A DNA stretch of 64,000 nucleotides, from NCBI RefSeq assembly GCF_902498825.1, contig NZ_LR701459.1, forward strand, positions 2,775,890-2,839,889, in the 5' to 3' direction. The stretch comes from Rhizobium sp. EC-SD404. Lineage in GTDB: Bacteria; Pseudomonadota; Alphaproteobacteria; Rhizobiales; Rhizobiaceae. A program made the position numbers and the translations under genes. The notes under the pieces are model-generated. The model saw nothing but the letters and a program-made list of their open reading frames with translations, had not been told where the DNA came from and made no database searches. Shown here piece by piece: positions 1 through 8,521 of this stretch; the first letter of the stretch is position 1; every line of letters begins with the position of its first letter.

Positions 1-1
1 G

Positions 2-238
2 CGGATCGCCGCCTGCTGGGCCGACACCCGTAAATGCCCGCAGATCGTCTTCAAGCCCGACTGGACCCGCCACGGCAAGGCCGCGCCGTTCAAGCGCAAC
101 GACCAGCTCCTCGACACCCTGCCGATCGGACTGATCGTCTTCCCGGGTTCCGGCATCACCGACAACCTCGCCGACAAGGCGAAGCGGATGGGTGTGCCGC
201 TCTACGACTTCCGCCCCAAGAATGCGGGTGAACCATGA
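2..238 (+). CDS. DUF2493-family (SLOG/YspA-like) protein, C-terminal part
   Basis: The frame is open from the window edge to a TGA at 236-238 and encodes the last 78 residues of a protein whose start lies outside. The segments QIVFKPDWTRHGKAAPFKRN, IGLIVFPGSGIT and GVPLYDFRP match the C-terminal half of DUF2493 proteins. These carry a Rossmann-like SLOG fold thought to bind nucleotides or nucleotide-derived ligands. Such proteins are common accessory genes in alphaproteobacterial conjugative elements, and the rest of this region fits that setting. The molecular role is unknown. A shorter ATG reading in another frame (from 34) is a shadow. Confidence 0.75.
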   Translation, partial: RIAACWADTRKCPQIVFKPDWTRHGKAAPFKRNDQLLDTLPIGLIVFPGSGITDNLADKAKRMGVPLYDFRPKNAGEP

Positions 239-362
239 CCCGTGATGCGCCGGGCGCATCGCCGATGCGCGCGCCGGAGCATTCCGGCGCGCGATCATTT
301 GCGCTATACTTCACCCGCGCCGTGGCGGTGGTGGAGGCGCACCTCTCTGAAGGAGACCGCCC

Positions 363-830
363 ATGTTCGTATCCGCCATACTAAGCGTCCTCGGCCTCGG
401 CTTCATGGTTTATGTTCTGTTCGCGCTCGCCATCTACGCGCTCCCGTTCTTCGTCGCCGTTTCGGTCGGGATGCATGTCTACGACAGCGAAGCGGGGCTG
501 ATTGCCGCATTCGTCTCCGCCTTCCTCGCGGGCGGCGCGACCCTCGTCGCGGGCCAAATCGCGTTCGCAACGATCGAGTCCGTTCCCGCCAGGCTCGCCA
601 TCGGCGCGCTCTTCGCCGCTCCCGCGGGCATCGCGGGCTACCACGCCATCAAGGGCCTTTCCGAGATCGGCGGCGCGGGGGAGACCTGGACGCCCGTTTT
701 CGCCTGGATCGGCGCCATCGTCGTCGGCGCGACGGCCTGGGCGCGCATCGCGTCCCTCGCCGGGCCGGACGAGGACGCAACGGCGATATCACAGGCGTTC
801 AGCGGCGGGCGTGCAGCCAACGACGGCTGA
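363..830 (+). CDS. Small hydrophobic membrane protein, unknown function
   Basis: This is a 155-residue protein with a good AAGGAG ribosome site 8-9 bases before the ATG. The first 30 residues form one hydrophobic helix (ILSVLGLGFMVYVLFALAIY). At least three more hydrophobic stretches follow (about 44-65, 78-95 and 115-128), so it should lie in the inner membrane with four or so spans. I do not recognise a family. It stands alone between the DUF2493 gene and the DUF736 gene, so I infer that it is an accessory gene of the element. Its G+C content matches its neighbours. Confidence 0.65.
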   Translation: MFVSAILSVLGLGFMVYVLFALAIYALPFFVAVSVGMHVYDSEAGLIAAFVSAFLAGGATLVAGQIAFATIESVPARLAIGALFAAPAGIAGYHAIKGLSEIGGAGETWTPVFAWIGAIVVGATAWARIASLAGPDEDATAISQAFSGGRAANDG

Positions 831-1409
831 GAGCATCTCGAACCCTCTCATAATATCCAGATCGTGATCCACATTGATCCGGACCCGGAGGAAGGGCCGG
901 AACGGCGCCTGTGGCTAAGCCGCGTACACCCGTTCGAGGAAAGACGCTCAAAAGCCGACTCCGTTAAAGCGGCACGAAGTACCACCGGTCGGGGCAGCCA
1001 TTTCTGTATGACGCCCTCCTGACGCGCCGATACGTTTCCGTCCGTCTGCACGCCGGGGCCTGTCTTCGTGCGACGCGCGCTACCGGGATCTTGCCGGTAT
1101 CCATCGGTGGGTCTCAGGACTTCTCCCATGTGCCCGTCCCCCGCATCCCACACCGCCTCTCAATGGGCTGATCTGGCCGGGGCCGGCTACGCCTCGACCG
1201 CCTTGGCCGCAACGGCGGAGCCGGACTTTCTTCCCCTGGCCGAAGGCCATTCCTCGCGAGCGACCCTTGCGGGTCCAAGAAAGACCGTTCCCGCCGTCCT
1301 CCGCTGCGCTGCGGGCCATGAATGGCTGCGTCGGCGGATCGCCCCGGCCTCTGCGATCGCCATCGAGGCCGCGATGGGCGCGGGCTCGAGAACCCAAAGG
1401 AGAACTGAC
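831..1409. other. 579-bp stretch without a convincing gene
   Basis: Both strands are open in several frames, as expected for GC-rich DNA, but no frame has a ribosome site together with a protein-like composition. The long frame that enters the DUF736 gene from 1068 is an upstream extension with no support. A small GACCC-ttgc-GGGTC hairpin lies near 1262-1275. The stretch may hold the promoter or leader of the DUF736 gene or another cis element of the ICE. I see no tRNA or direct repeats here. Confidence 0.5.
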
Positions 1410-1742
1410 ATGGCCACCATCGGAACCTTCAAGAAGACCGGCAACGAATACGTCGGCGAGATCGTCACCCTGAGCGTACAGGCGAAGAACGTCCGCATCG
1501 TCCCGGAAGAGACCGGCGCCAACGGTAACGCTCCGAGCCACCGCGTCTTCGTGGGCCGCGCCGAGATCGGCGCCGCCTGGTCCAAGACCTCGAACGAGGG
1601 CCGCGACTATCTGAGCCTCAAGCTCGACGACCCGAGCTTCACCCAGCCGATCTACGCCAACCTCTTCGACGACACCGTCGTCGAGGGCGAGGAGAGCTTC
1701 AGCCTCATCTGGTCGCGGGCCCGCCGCCAGAACGGCGACTGA
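1410..1742 (+). CDS. DUF736 family protein
   Basis: This 110-residue protein opens with MATIGTFKKTGNEYVGEI, the typical start of DUF736. The conserved middle (FVGRAEIGAAW, YLSLKLDDPSF) and end (IYANLF, FSLIWSR) are also present. The ATG at 1410 follows AAAGGAGAACTGAC. DUF736 proteins are small, single-domain and nearly always found on conjugative plasmids and ICEs of Alphaproteobacteria. Their function is not established. A longer in-frame reading from 1068 has no family match and no ribosome site, so I chose the internal ATG. The full domain length is present. Confidence 0.93.
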   Translation: MATIGTFKKTGNEYVGEIVTLSVQAKNVRIVPEETGANGNAPSHRVFVGRAEIGAAWSKTSNEGRDYLSLKLDDPSFTQPIYANLFDDTVVEGEESFSLIWSRARRQNGD

Positions 1743-1796
1743 GGTCGCCGGCGAACCGCCTCGTCCGGTCACCCGGGCGGGGCGCCTTCGCGTGTA

Positions 1797-2015
1797 TCAG
1801 GCCTCGTCCTCATCATTGAGCAGCGCGGCTGGCTTGACGCCAAGCTCGCGCGCGAGACGCTCGATCACGTCGATGCTTGCCGCATACTGGCAGCGCTCGA
1901 TCGAGCTGATATAGGTCCGGTCGATCTCCGCGCGGTGCGCCAGTTCCTCCTGAGACAGGCCCACAGCCTGCCGATATTTCCTGAGATTTCTGGCCAGTAT
2001 GTCGCGGATCGTCAT
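1797..2015 (-). CDS. XRE-family helix-turn-helix regulator
   Basis: This 72-residue single-domain DNA-binding protein has a helix-turn-helix (LRKYRQAVGLSQEELAHRAE) followed by DRTYISSIERCQ, the classic Cro/C1 layout, and an acidic tail. The start chosen is the internal methionine MTIRDILARN at 2015, because the family begins there. The frame stays open 31 codons further upstream, through a palindrome that is more likely its operator. Such small XRE proteins control element or restriction genes in ICEs. Its divergent orientation to the DUF2285 gene at 2229 suggests that it regulates itself and that gene. Confidence 0.88.
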   Translation of the reverse strand: MTIRDILARNLRKYRQAVGLSQEELAHRAEIDRTYISSIERCQYAASIDVIERLARELGVKPAALLNDEDEA

Positions 2016-2033
2016 CCGCGCGAGAAACGGCCA

Positions 2034-2068
2034 TTGTAGAGTATTTAACCACGGAGTATTCTCTACAA
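2034..2068. promoter_or_regulatory. Palindrome, likely operator of the XRE regulator
   Basis: TTGTAGAG (2034-2041) and CTCTACAA (2061-2068) are perfect 8-bp arms. Two direct copies of GAGTATT (2039-2045 and 2054-2060) lie inside. It sits 19 bases upstream of the XRE start at 2015, in the gap shared with the divergent DUF2285 gene. Its AT-rich composition stands out from the GC-rich surroundings. Its position suggests autoregulation; this is inference. Confidence 0.5.
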
Positions 2069-2228
2069 ACTGTGTAGGCTGATCGCTCGGACCGGATATG
2101 ACCCGCATTCGCCGACCCCAGAGTCACTGGCAGCCGACAGAACTCCCCTGTGCAAAGATTCCCTGCCGAACCGTGGATCATGGTTACCGATCCGCTTATG
2201 ACTCGGCGCAAAGACGGGGGACGCCGAA

Positions 2229-2501
2229 ATGACTGATTTGCCGCAAGCGCCGCTCGCCAACGCGCCGCCCGCAGAGGATCGCGTCACGGTCTACGACCGC
2301 GATCACCTCAAACTCTATATGCGCCTGCTCGACGCCAACGCGGAAGGCGCCTCCCTCCCCGAGATCGCGCGCATCCTGTTCGGCATCGACGCCGAGGCTG
2401 AGCCGGAGCGCGCCCGCCGCGTCCATGACAGCCATCTGGGGCGCGCCCGCTGGATGACCGAGCACGGCTATCGCGACCTGCTCCGCCACGAACTGCCCTG
2501 A
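2229..2501 (+). CDS. DUF2285 family protein
   Basis: This 90-residue protein has the DUF2285 signature: LKLYMRLLDANAEGASLPEI, ARILFG, and near the end RVHDSHLGRARWMTEHGYRD. The pattern resembles a winged-helix or HTH-like regulator, in which a resolvase-like helix precedes an R-R-W basic patch. DUF2285 proteins are regularly found near the left control region of alphaproteobacterial trb-type ICEs and are thought to act as transcription factors. The gene is transcribed away from the XRE gene. A second, damaged DUF2285 gene follows at 2631. Confidence 0.85.
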   Translation: MTDLPQAPLANAPPAEDRVTVYDRDHLKLYMRLLDANAEGASLPEIARILFGIDAEAEPERARRVHDSHLGRARWMTEHGYRDLLRHELP

Positions 2502-2630
2502 TTTACTTCAGTGGTGATGCGCTCCGCGCATCGCCCGATGCCGCGCCGGGGTCTAGGCAGGCGCAACCTGAGGCCGAAAATTCCTTTCGTCCGGCGCGCG
2601 CGAGCCGCGCCCTCGTCGGGGAGATCGGCC

Positions 2631-3348
2631 ATGCCGCGCGACTGGCGTGAGGATCAGCACTACGACCATTTCGACACGCTCGGCCTGTCGGGCCTCGCCT
2701 GGGAGTGCTTGCGGCGGAACGAGGACTATCGCGCCGCCTGGCGGCGGGCGGATGGCGACACCCGCGTCGCAGACTGGGGGTTGCGATTTCCCGGTCGATC
2801 CGGAGCTCGACGCCCCCGACGCGCCGGTGTTCTGGAACCCGGAGGAAGCACCGGCCGTCGCCCAATACATCGCGCCGCTTCCAACCGACCTGCAGAGCTC
2901 TTCGTTGGCTCGGCTCGTGCAGCCGCCGCAGACGCGCAGCGAAGCTGGCCTCACATGGGCCCGGCTCGATGATGGGACGGTACTCGTCGGCGAAGTCGAT
3001 GATCTCGACCTGAGGCCGCTGGGCATCCTCCTCCCGCTCGACGAGAGCTGGCCGATACGGCTCGCTGCGGCCAACGGGATCTACTGCGCGCTGATCGAGC
3101 GGACGGCCGACCCGCCGCTGTCCCGCCAGCGCCGTGACCGACTCAAGCGCGCCTTGAGGTGCGTGGACGCCATCGCCAGCGGAGCAAGCTACCGTGACGT
3201 CGCGACTGCCTTTTTCGGCACGCGTCGACTGCAAGCGGAACCTTGGAAAACCAGCTCGATCAAGGCTCAGGTCGTGCGTCTTACCGCGTATGGAAGGAAA
3301 ATGGTCGGCGGTGGCTACCGGGAACTTCTGCGAGGTCGCAGCCGCTAA
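2631..3348 (+). pseudogene. DUF6499/DUF2285 regulator, frameshifted
   Basis: Frame 2631 encodes MPRDWREDQHYDHFDTLGL and AWECLRRNEDYRAAW, the N-terminal DUF6499 ('transcriptional regulator') signature, up to about residue 50. The rest lies in the next frame: FPVDPELDAPDAPVFWNPE, DDGTVLVGEVDDLDLR, and a C-terminal DUF2285 part ending VVRLTAYGRKMVGGGYRELL. The total span is 718 bp, one base more than a multiple of three. The shift lies between 2776 and 2792, where a G5 run (2776-2780) and a C3 run (2790-2792) sit. Removing one base restores a protein of about 238 residues. It could be a true pseudogene or a sequencing error in the homopolymer. Confidence 0.8.
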
Positions 3349-3361
3349 GACGGAAGATAGG

Positions 3362-3386
3362 ATCGTATGAGGCCGTCTCATACGAT
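3362..3386. terminator. Perfect 10-bp inverted repeat with T-run, probable terminator
   Basis: ATCGTATGAG (3362-3371), loop GCCGT, CTCATACGAT (3377-3386), then TTTT. It lies just after the stop of the frameshifted DUF2285 gene and before the restriction island. It fits an intrinsic terminator that isolates the island. The AT-rich stem is weak, so it could instead be an operator for the following genes. Confidence 0.5.
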
Positions 3387-3427
3387 TTTTCTTGTGCGGT
3401 CTGACAGCTCGGTGCATGATCCGTCGC

Positions 3428-3979
3428 ATGACACGCTTGGGCGACATCGCGAACATTCTGAGTGGCTTGCTTCCGCCGAAGGGCCGCGAGCAGAATGCGG
3501 CTTTCGTACAGATCAAGGATCTTCGCGAACCGGAAGGCGCCCTCCCTCGCGGCCCTGCTCCAGGTGCACGGCGCGCGACGACCATTCAGCCGACAGACCT
3601 CCTCGTGCCGACCCGCGGTGAGGATCTCGCCGCCTTCAGGCCCTGGCCACACATGGTCGGCGCATACATCGGCCTCGACGTTTATCTCGTCCGACCCAAC
3701 CCCTCTCGCATCGACCCGGATTTTCTCTTTGTCGCGCTCAATGACATTGAAGCCGTCCGGCAACTGAAGGCATCGGCGACGGCGGGCGCATTGCCGCGCA
3801 TCCCAAAGCAAGCGTTAGAGGATGTTGTTCTGCCCCTCCCTCGATTGGACCAGCAACGCAAGATCGGACGCATCGCCAGTCTCGCCGCCGAGTGCGAGCG
3901 CCTCAGCCGCGCGCGCACCGCCGCCGAAAGCAGGCTGCATGCCGCGATCATTTCACAAATGCTTAAAACCGCCGCGTAA
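3428..3979 (+). CDS. hsdS: Type I restriction specificity subunit, single target-recognition domain
   Basis: This 183-residue protein looks like one half of HsdS: one target-recognition domain (MTRLGDIANILSG to about residue 130) followed by one conserved helical region (LPRIPKQALEDVVLPLPRLD, QQRKIGRIASLAAECERL). Normal HsdS has two such halves and 400 or more residues. Half subunits can work as dimers or can provide an alternative specificity. The ATG at 3428 is preferred because family proteins begin at T-R-L-G-D-I; an earlier ATG at 3416 would add four residues. It lies 9 bases before hsdM, so it is the first gene of the operon. A second, full-length HsdS follows hsdM. Confidence 0.85.
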   Translation: MTRLGDIANILSGLLPPKGREQNAAFVQIKDLREPEGALPRGPAPGARRATTIQPTDLLVPTRGEDLAAFRPWPHMVGAYIGLDVYLVRPNPSRIDPDFLFVALNDIEAVRQLKASATAGALPRIPKQALEDVVLPLPRLDQQRKIGRIASLAAECERLSRARTAAESRLHAAIISQMLKTAA

Positions 3980-3988
3980 GGACGACCC

Positions 3989-5542
3989 ATGGCAAGGACA
4001 GAAGACATCAACAATGCGGTATGGGCGGCGTGCGACACGTTCCGTGGCGTGATCGATGCCGAGCAATACAAGAACTATATCCTCGCGCTGCTATTCCTGG
4101 CATACATCAGCGACGTCTGGAACAAGCACTACGAAGAGATGCTGGAGGAGTTTTGCGACCATCCCCAGCGCGATCTCCGCATCCGTCGGCGTCTCGAGCG
4201 CGAGCGGTTCAAGCTCAAGGAAATCGAGTACCGCAACGAGAAGGGCGAAGTCGTCGAGACCTTCCTCTCGAGCTTCGACAGTCTATACGAGCGCCGCAAC
4301 CGGGACAATGTCGGCGAATTGATCAACATGGTGCTCGACGCCATCGAACAGGCGAACGAGCCGAAGCTGAACGGCGTCTTCCGCAACATCGATTTCAACT
4401 CGGAGATCAGTCTCGGTCAGACAAAGGACCGCAACCGTCGCCTGAAGAATGTGCTGGAAGACTTCGCCAAACCTAGCCTCAATCTCAGCGCCGTCAGCGA
4501 GGACGTGATCGGCGAAGCCTACATCTACCTCATCGAGCAGTTCGCCGCCGACGCCGGGAAGAAGGCCGGGGAGTTCTTCACCCCGCGCAAGGTCTCGGAA
4601 GTCGTGGCCAAACTGGCCGCGCCGAAGGACGGCGCGCTGATCTGCGACCCTGCCTGCGGCTCGGGCTCGCTTCTCCTCCGCGCCGGCGAGGAAGTCGGCA
4701 CCAACAACTTCCGCCTCTATGGTCAGGATGCGAACGGCCAGACCGTCGCGCTCGCGCGCATGAACATGTTCCTGCACGGACGGGACGCGGCCGACATCCG
4801 CTGGTGCGACACGATCAACGGGCCGACCCTGCTCGAAGGCGATCATCTGATGCGCTTCGACACCGTCGTCGCCAATCCGCCATTCAGCCTCGACAAATGG
4901 GGGGCGGAGAACGCCGAGAACGATCCTTTCCGCCGCTTTGCACGCGGGGTCCCACCGAAGTCGAAGGGCGACTATGCCTTCATCCTCCACATGCTGGCGA
5001 TCGCCCGCCCCGGGGAGGGGCGCGTGGCCGTCGTCGCGCCGCACGGCGTTCTCTTTCGAGGCGGCGCCGAAGGACGCATCCGTGAAAGCATCGTGCACGA
5101 CAACCTTCTCGACGTGGTCGTCGGTCTGCCCGCGCAGCTCTTCCCGACGACGGGCATTCCGGTCTGCATCATGGTGTTCGACCGCGCCCGCGAGTCGGGC
5201 GGCGCGCGTGAAGGCGAGCGCGACGTGCTCTTCATCGATGCGAGCCGCGAATACGGCTCTGGCAAGCGCCAGAACCAGCTCCGCGACGAGGATGTGGCCA
5301 AGATCGTCTCGACGGCGCGCGAGCGCCGGGAGATCGAGCGCTATTCACACCGCGCCGCGTTCGAGGAGATCGAACGCAACAAGTTCAATCTTAATATCCC
5401 GCGCTACGTCGATACCTTCGAGCCCGAGCCAGAAATCGACATCCAGGCGGTGCAGGACGAGATCCGCGAGCTCGACCGGCAATTGGCCGAAACGCGCGCC
5501 GAGATGAACCGCTATCTGAAGGAGCTCGGCATTGAAGTCTGA
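3989..5542 (+). CDS. hsdM: Type I restriction-modification DNA methyltransferase subunit M
   Basis: HsdM (517 residues) transfers methyl from S-adenosylmethionine to adenine in the target site, in complex with HsdS. The N-terminal helical domain (about 1-170) is followed by the catalytic fold. Motif I, DPACGSGSLLLRA, is near residue 219 and catalytic motif IV, NPPF, is near residue 295; both are intact. GEFFTPRKVSEVVAKL is the usual lead into the catalytic domain. The C terminus is a coiled coil (VQDEIRELDRQLAETRAEM) used to contact HsdS. AAGGACG precedes the ATG. The stop overlaps the next gene by 11 bases, which suggests translational coupling. Confidence 0.97.
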   Translation: MARTEDINNAVWAACDTFRGVIDAEQYKNYILALLFLAYISDVWNKHYEEMLEEFCDHPQRDLRIRRRLERERFKLKEIEYRNEKGEVVETFLSSFDSLYERRNRDNVGELINMVLDAIEQANEPKLNGVFRNIDFNSEISLGQTKDRNRRLKNVLEDFAKPSLNLSAVSEDVIGEAYIYLIEQFAADAGKKAGEFFTPRKVSEVVAKLAAPKDGALICDPACGSGSLLLRAGEEVGTNNFRLYGQDANGQTVALARMNMFLHGRDAADIRWCDTINGPTLLEGDHLMRFDTVVANPPFSLDKWGAENAENDPFRRFARGVPPKSKGDYAFILHMLAIARPGEGRVAVVAPHGVLFRGGAEGRIRESIVHDNLLDVVVGLPAQLFPTTGIPVCIMVFDRARESGGAREGERDVLFIDASREYGSGKRQNQLRDEDVAKIVSTARERREIERYSHRAAFEEIERNKFNLNIPRYVDTFEPEPEIDIQAVQDEIRELDRQLAETRAEMNRYLKELGIEV

Positions 5543-6869
5543 CGTCGAACAAGACATCGACGCCGACCTCGATGCGGCGGACGACCAACCTTCCGAAGTG
5601 TCTGGTAGCGCTAGCGCCTATCCGCCCAGCGTCCAGCCGGGAATCCCCAAGCTCGGGCGCAAACCGAAGGGTTGGACCCGGGCGCCCATTGGGGATTTCC
5701 TTGAGCCCGTCGTTCGTCCTGCGAAGCTGGTCGACGATAAGCGATATCAACTCGTCACCGCGAAGCGAAGCCGGGGGGGCATCGTTCCACGCGAGGTCTT
5801 GTTCGGCCGTGACATCCGCACCAAGACACAGTTCTTCGTCGAGGCGAATGATTTCCTTATCTCTCGCCGCCAAATCTCGCATGGTGCGTGCGGTTTGGTT
5901 CCGGCGAACCTCGATGGGGCAGTGGTGTCGAACGAGTACGTGGCGCTCAAGCCCAAGAGCGGACTCGACCTCCGCTTTCTGCAACACTTGTCACACTCCG
6001 TCTATTTTCAGCAGACATGCTTTCATTCGAGCATTGGCGTCCATGTCGAAAAGCTAGTTTTCAAGATCGAGGATTGGCTCGAATGGGAGATCGACGTACC
6101 GCCCAAGGCCGAACAACGGCGGATTGCAGACATTCTCGACGCTTGGGACCGAGCATTTGGTCTCATCGAAATGCGCTTCAAAGCTGCAACCAAGCTGAAG
6201 CAAGGCATGCTTCGCCGTGTCTTCTTAAGCAACACAACGGAACAGCAGAGAGCCGATCTAGAACGCCTCAAAATCGGGGAAATCGGAGATTTAATTCGAG
6301 GGGTTTCTTACGATCCAGCGACCGATTTGGTCCAAAACCTTGCTCCAGATTCTGTCCGCATTTTGACTGCTGCAAACCTCAGCGATTTTAGGCTACGCCT
6401 CACTGGCCAAGAGAAACACGTTAGGCCGAACTGCGCCAAAGCCCGCCAATTTGTCCATCCGGGTGACTTCGTCATTTGCATGTCAAATGGAAGTTCAGAC
6501 CTCGTCGGCAAAGCAGGGCTGGCGAATTTAGATTTTCCGAACTGTGCGCCAGGCGCCTTCAACGCCATATTTCGACCGCATAACGAAGAATACCGACAAA
6601 TAGCTATCAACTATTTCGAGTCTGAGCCCTATCGACGGCAGCTGTATGTCGAACTTGCCGGGTCCAGCATCAACAATCTATCGAACTCGGCCCTGTCTGA
6701 ATTCGAGATTGTTTATTCATCCCTAGATATGAGCGTGTTCCATTCCATAGACTCCGAAGTCGATGCGGTTAAGGCGCAGTATCGCCTACTCGAAGAACAA
6801 AAACGCGGGCTCATGCAAAAGCTGCTCAGCGGCGACATGCGCCTCACGTCGATGGAGGCCGCTGAATGA
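5532..6869 (+). CDS. hsdS: Type I restriction-modification specificity subunit S
   Basis: This full-length HsdS (445 residues) starts at TTG 5532 inside the end of hsdM. It selects the DNA sequence for the M and R subunits. The first recognition domain (about 40-180) ends in the central conserved helix (PPKAEQRRIADILDAWDRAF). The second (about 230-400) ends in the distal helix KRGLMQKLLSGDMRL. From about 6230 onward the DNA is clearly more AT-rich than the rest of the operon, so the second recognition domain was probably acquired by recombination, as is common in hsdS. It overlaps the next gene by 4 bases. Confidence 0.95.
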   Translation: MKSDVEQDIDADLDAADDQPSEVSGSASAYPPSVQPGIPKLGRKPKGWTRAPIGDFLEPVVRPAKLVDDKRYQLVTAKRSRGGIVPREVLFGRDIRTKTQFFVEANDFLISRRQISHGACGLVPANLDGAVVSNEYVALKPKSGLDLRFLQHLSHSVYFQQTCFHSSIGVHVEKLVFKIEDWLEWEIDVPPKAEQRRIADILDAWDRAFGLIEMRFKAATKLKQGMLRRVFLSNTTEQQRADLERLKIGEIGDLIRGVSYDPATDLVQNLAPDSVRILTAANLSDFRLRLTGQEKHVRPNCAKARQFVHPGDFVICMSNGSSDLVGKAGLANLDFPNCAPGAFNAIFRPHNEEYRQIAINYFESEPYRRQLYVELAGSSINNLSNSALSEFEIVYSSLDMSVFHSIDSEVDAVKAQYRLLEEQKRGLMQKLLSGDMRLTSMEAAE

Positions 6870-8521
6870 GCAACACCCAAAAGCTCTCCATCCGACTGTT
6901 GCGCCATGGCCTGACGCCCGCCGACGCCGTGCGCGAGGGCGTCGACCTAACGGCGTGGCCTAAACTCGAAGGAGCCCTCATTTCCCTAGCTACGCTCGGT
7001 GGCGGCGTGCCGAAATGGGCGCATTTCCTCGAGTTGTCCGAAGATGAGAAGAAGCGAATCTTCAACCACACGGCGTCTGGCCTAGTTTTCGTTCAGGCGG
7101 CCAGCCGTTGGTTTGCCATCTCGTTCGGGATGGGTCATGTCAAACTCGACCCTGCCGCGTTCGAGCAGGATTTCGGGCTGCGCGTGGTTCTCAACGCGGT
7201 AGACCCCAAACAGCTCAAAAGCGCCGATGTTCGCACGCCTGACGAGAACACGCTGTCCCGCCGGACGCAAACGAGCCGGGGTTCGGATCAGACTGCCTTC
7301 GCCATCGACATCGAACGGGACCTGGTCCGCGGCTTGGCTGGAACTCCGAAGGACGCCGCCTTCGGCTCCTACGTTGCAGGAACGGACGGTCTGACCCTTA
7401 ACCGAAAACTTGAGGTGGGCGGCCTCGCGCAGGCCTGCGCCGACGCCTACGCAATCTATCAGAAGACGGACTACAAGGCCGATTTCACCTGGATCGATCA
7501 GATCCGGCACATCCGCGATCAAGCCTTGATTGAAAAACTCGACGCCAAACTCATCGAAGCGATGGCGAAGGCAGTCGACAATGGAGAGGCTGAGGGCATC
7601 CATCTGGCCTTCCCGGTGATCTACGATCCCGAAAAGTCCAGCCTCATCCGATATAAGGGCTTTAACAGCTGGCAACTCTACGCGGACCTCGATCTGCCCG
7701 GATATCTCGACGCGCTCAAGGAGCGTAAGAGGACCGCGTACACAGACGAAAACTTGCGTAACCATACGGTTCATGAGGTCGACGACGACGGCCATGACTG
7801 CGGCGGCAAATGGAAACTCCGCGAGTGCGTGATCTTCGAGACCGATCTCGATGGATCGACCTACGTGCTGTCCGGTGGCCGCTGGTATCAGATTGACCAA
7901 GATTTGGCGAAGGAGGTGCGGGAGTTCTTCGACAAGACGCCGAAGATCAAGCTGCCCGAGGCCGAAGCCGACGAAACCGAGGAAATCTACAATAAGCGTA
8001 TCGCCGGTCTCGACGCGGACATGATCTGCCTCGATCGCCGCCTCATTAAACCGACAGGCTGGTCGACAACGATGGAGGCCTGCGACTTCCTCAGCCGCGA
8101 CCGGCAACTCATTCACATCAAAGATAAGACGTCATCGTCGCGCCTCAGCCATCTCTTCAGTCAAGGAACGGTGTCCGCTCGTGTTCTTGCCATTGATCCA
8201 CCCTCACGTGACAGCGTGCGCGCCAAAGTGATCACCGTCCAAGGCGAAACCGGACAAGCGGGCTATGAGGACATTCTTCCGAAATCCGACGAGCACTTCA
8301 CCCGGTCCGATTTTACCGTCGTGTACGGCGTGATCGTTGCTTCCGAGCAACCAAAGCTGCCGTTCTTCAGCCTTGTATCGTTCCGGCAGGCCGCGCGCGA
8401 GCTCGATGCGCTTGGCTACAGATACGCTTTCGCCTGGATCGAAAAGCCGAAGACGGCTTCTAAGGGCAAGGCGAAACGCGGCGCCAAAGGCGAAGTCGCC
8501 GAGCCGGAGGTCGTTGAATGA
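6866..8521 (+). CDS. TIGR04141 / DUF6119 family protein within the restriction operon
   Basis: This 551-residue protein carries the TIGR04141 ('sporadically distributed') pattern. There is an N-terminal region rich in beta strands (KLSIRLLRHGLTP), a mid part (FNSWQLYADLDLPGYLDALK), and a late block RQLIHIKDKTSSSRLSHLFS typical of DUF6119. No signal peptide or membrane span is seen, so it is cytoplasmic. Start and stop overlap hsdS and hsdR by 4 bases each, so it is made together with the nuclease complex. The biochemical role is not known to me. Location suggests a defence or accessory restriction factor. The C-terminal tail (KTASKGKAKRGAKGEVAEPE) is basic and low-complexity. Confidence 0.85.
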   Translation: MSNTQKLSIRLLRHGLTPADAVREGVDLTAWPKLEGALISLATLGGGVPKWAHFLELSEDEKKRIFNHTASGLVFVQAASRWFAISFGMGHVKLDPAAFEQDFGLRVVLNAVDPKQLKSADVRTPDENTLSRRTQTSRGSDQTAFAIDIERDLVRGLAGTPKDAAFGSYVAGTDGLTLNRKLEVGGLAQACADAYAIYQKTDYKADFTWIDQIRHIRDQALIEKLDAKLIEAMAKAVDNGEAEGIHLAFPVIYDPEKSSLIRYKGFNSWQLYADLDLPGYLDALKERKRTAYTDENLRNHTVHEVDDDGHDCGGKWKLRECVIFETDLDGSTYVLSGGRWYQIDQDLAKEVREFFDKTPKIKLPEAEADETEEIYNKRIAGLDADMICLDRRLIKPTGWSTTMEACDFLSRDRQLIHIKDKTSSSRLSHLFSQGTVSARVLAIDPPSRDSVRAKVITVQGETGQAGYEDILPKSDEHFTRSDFTVVYGVIVASEQPKLPFFSLVSFRQAARELDALGYRYAFAWIEKPKTASKGKAKRGAKGEVAEPEVVE

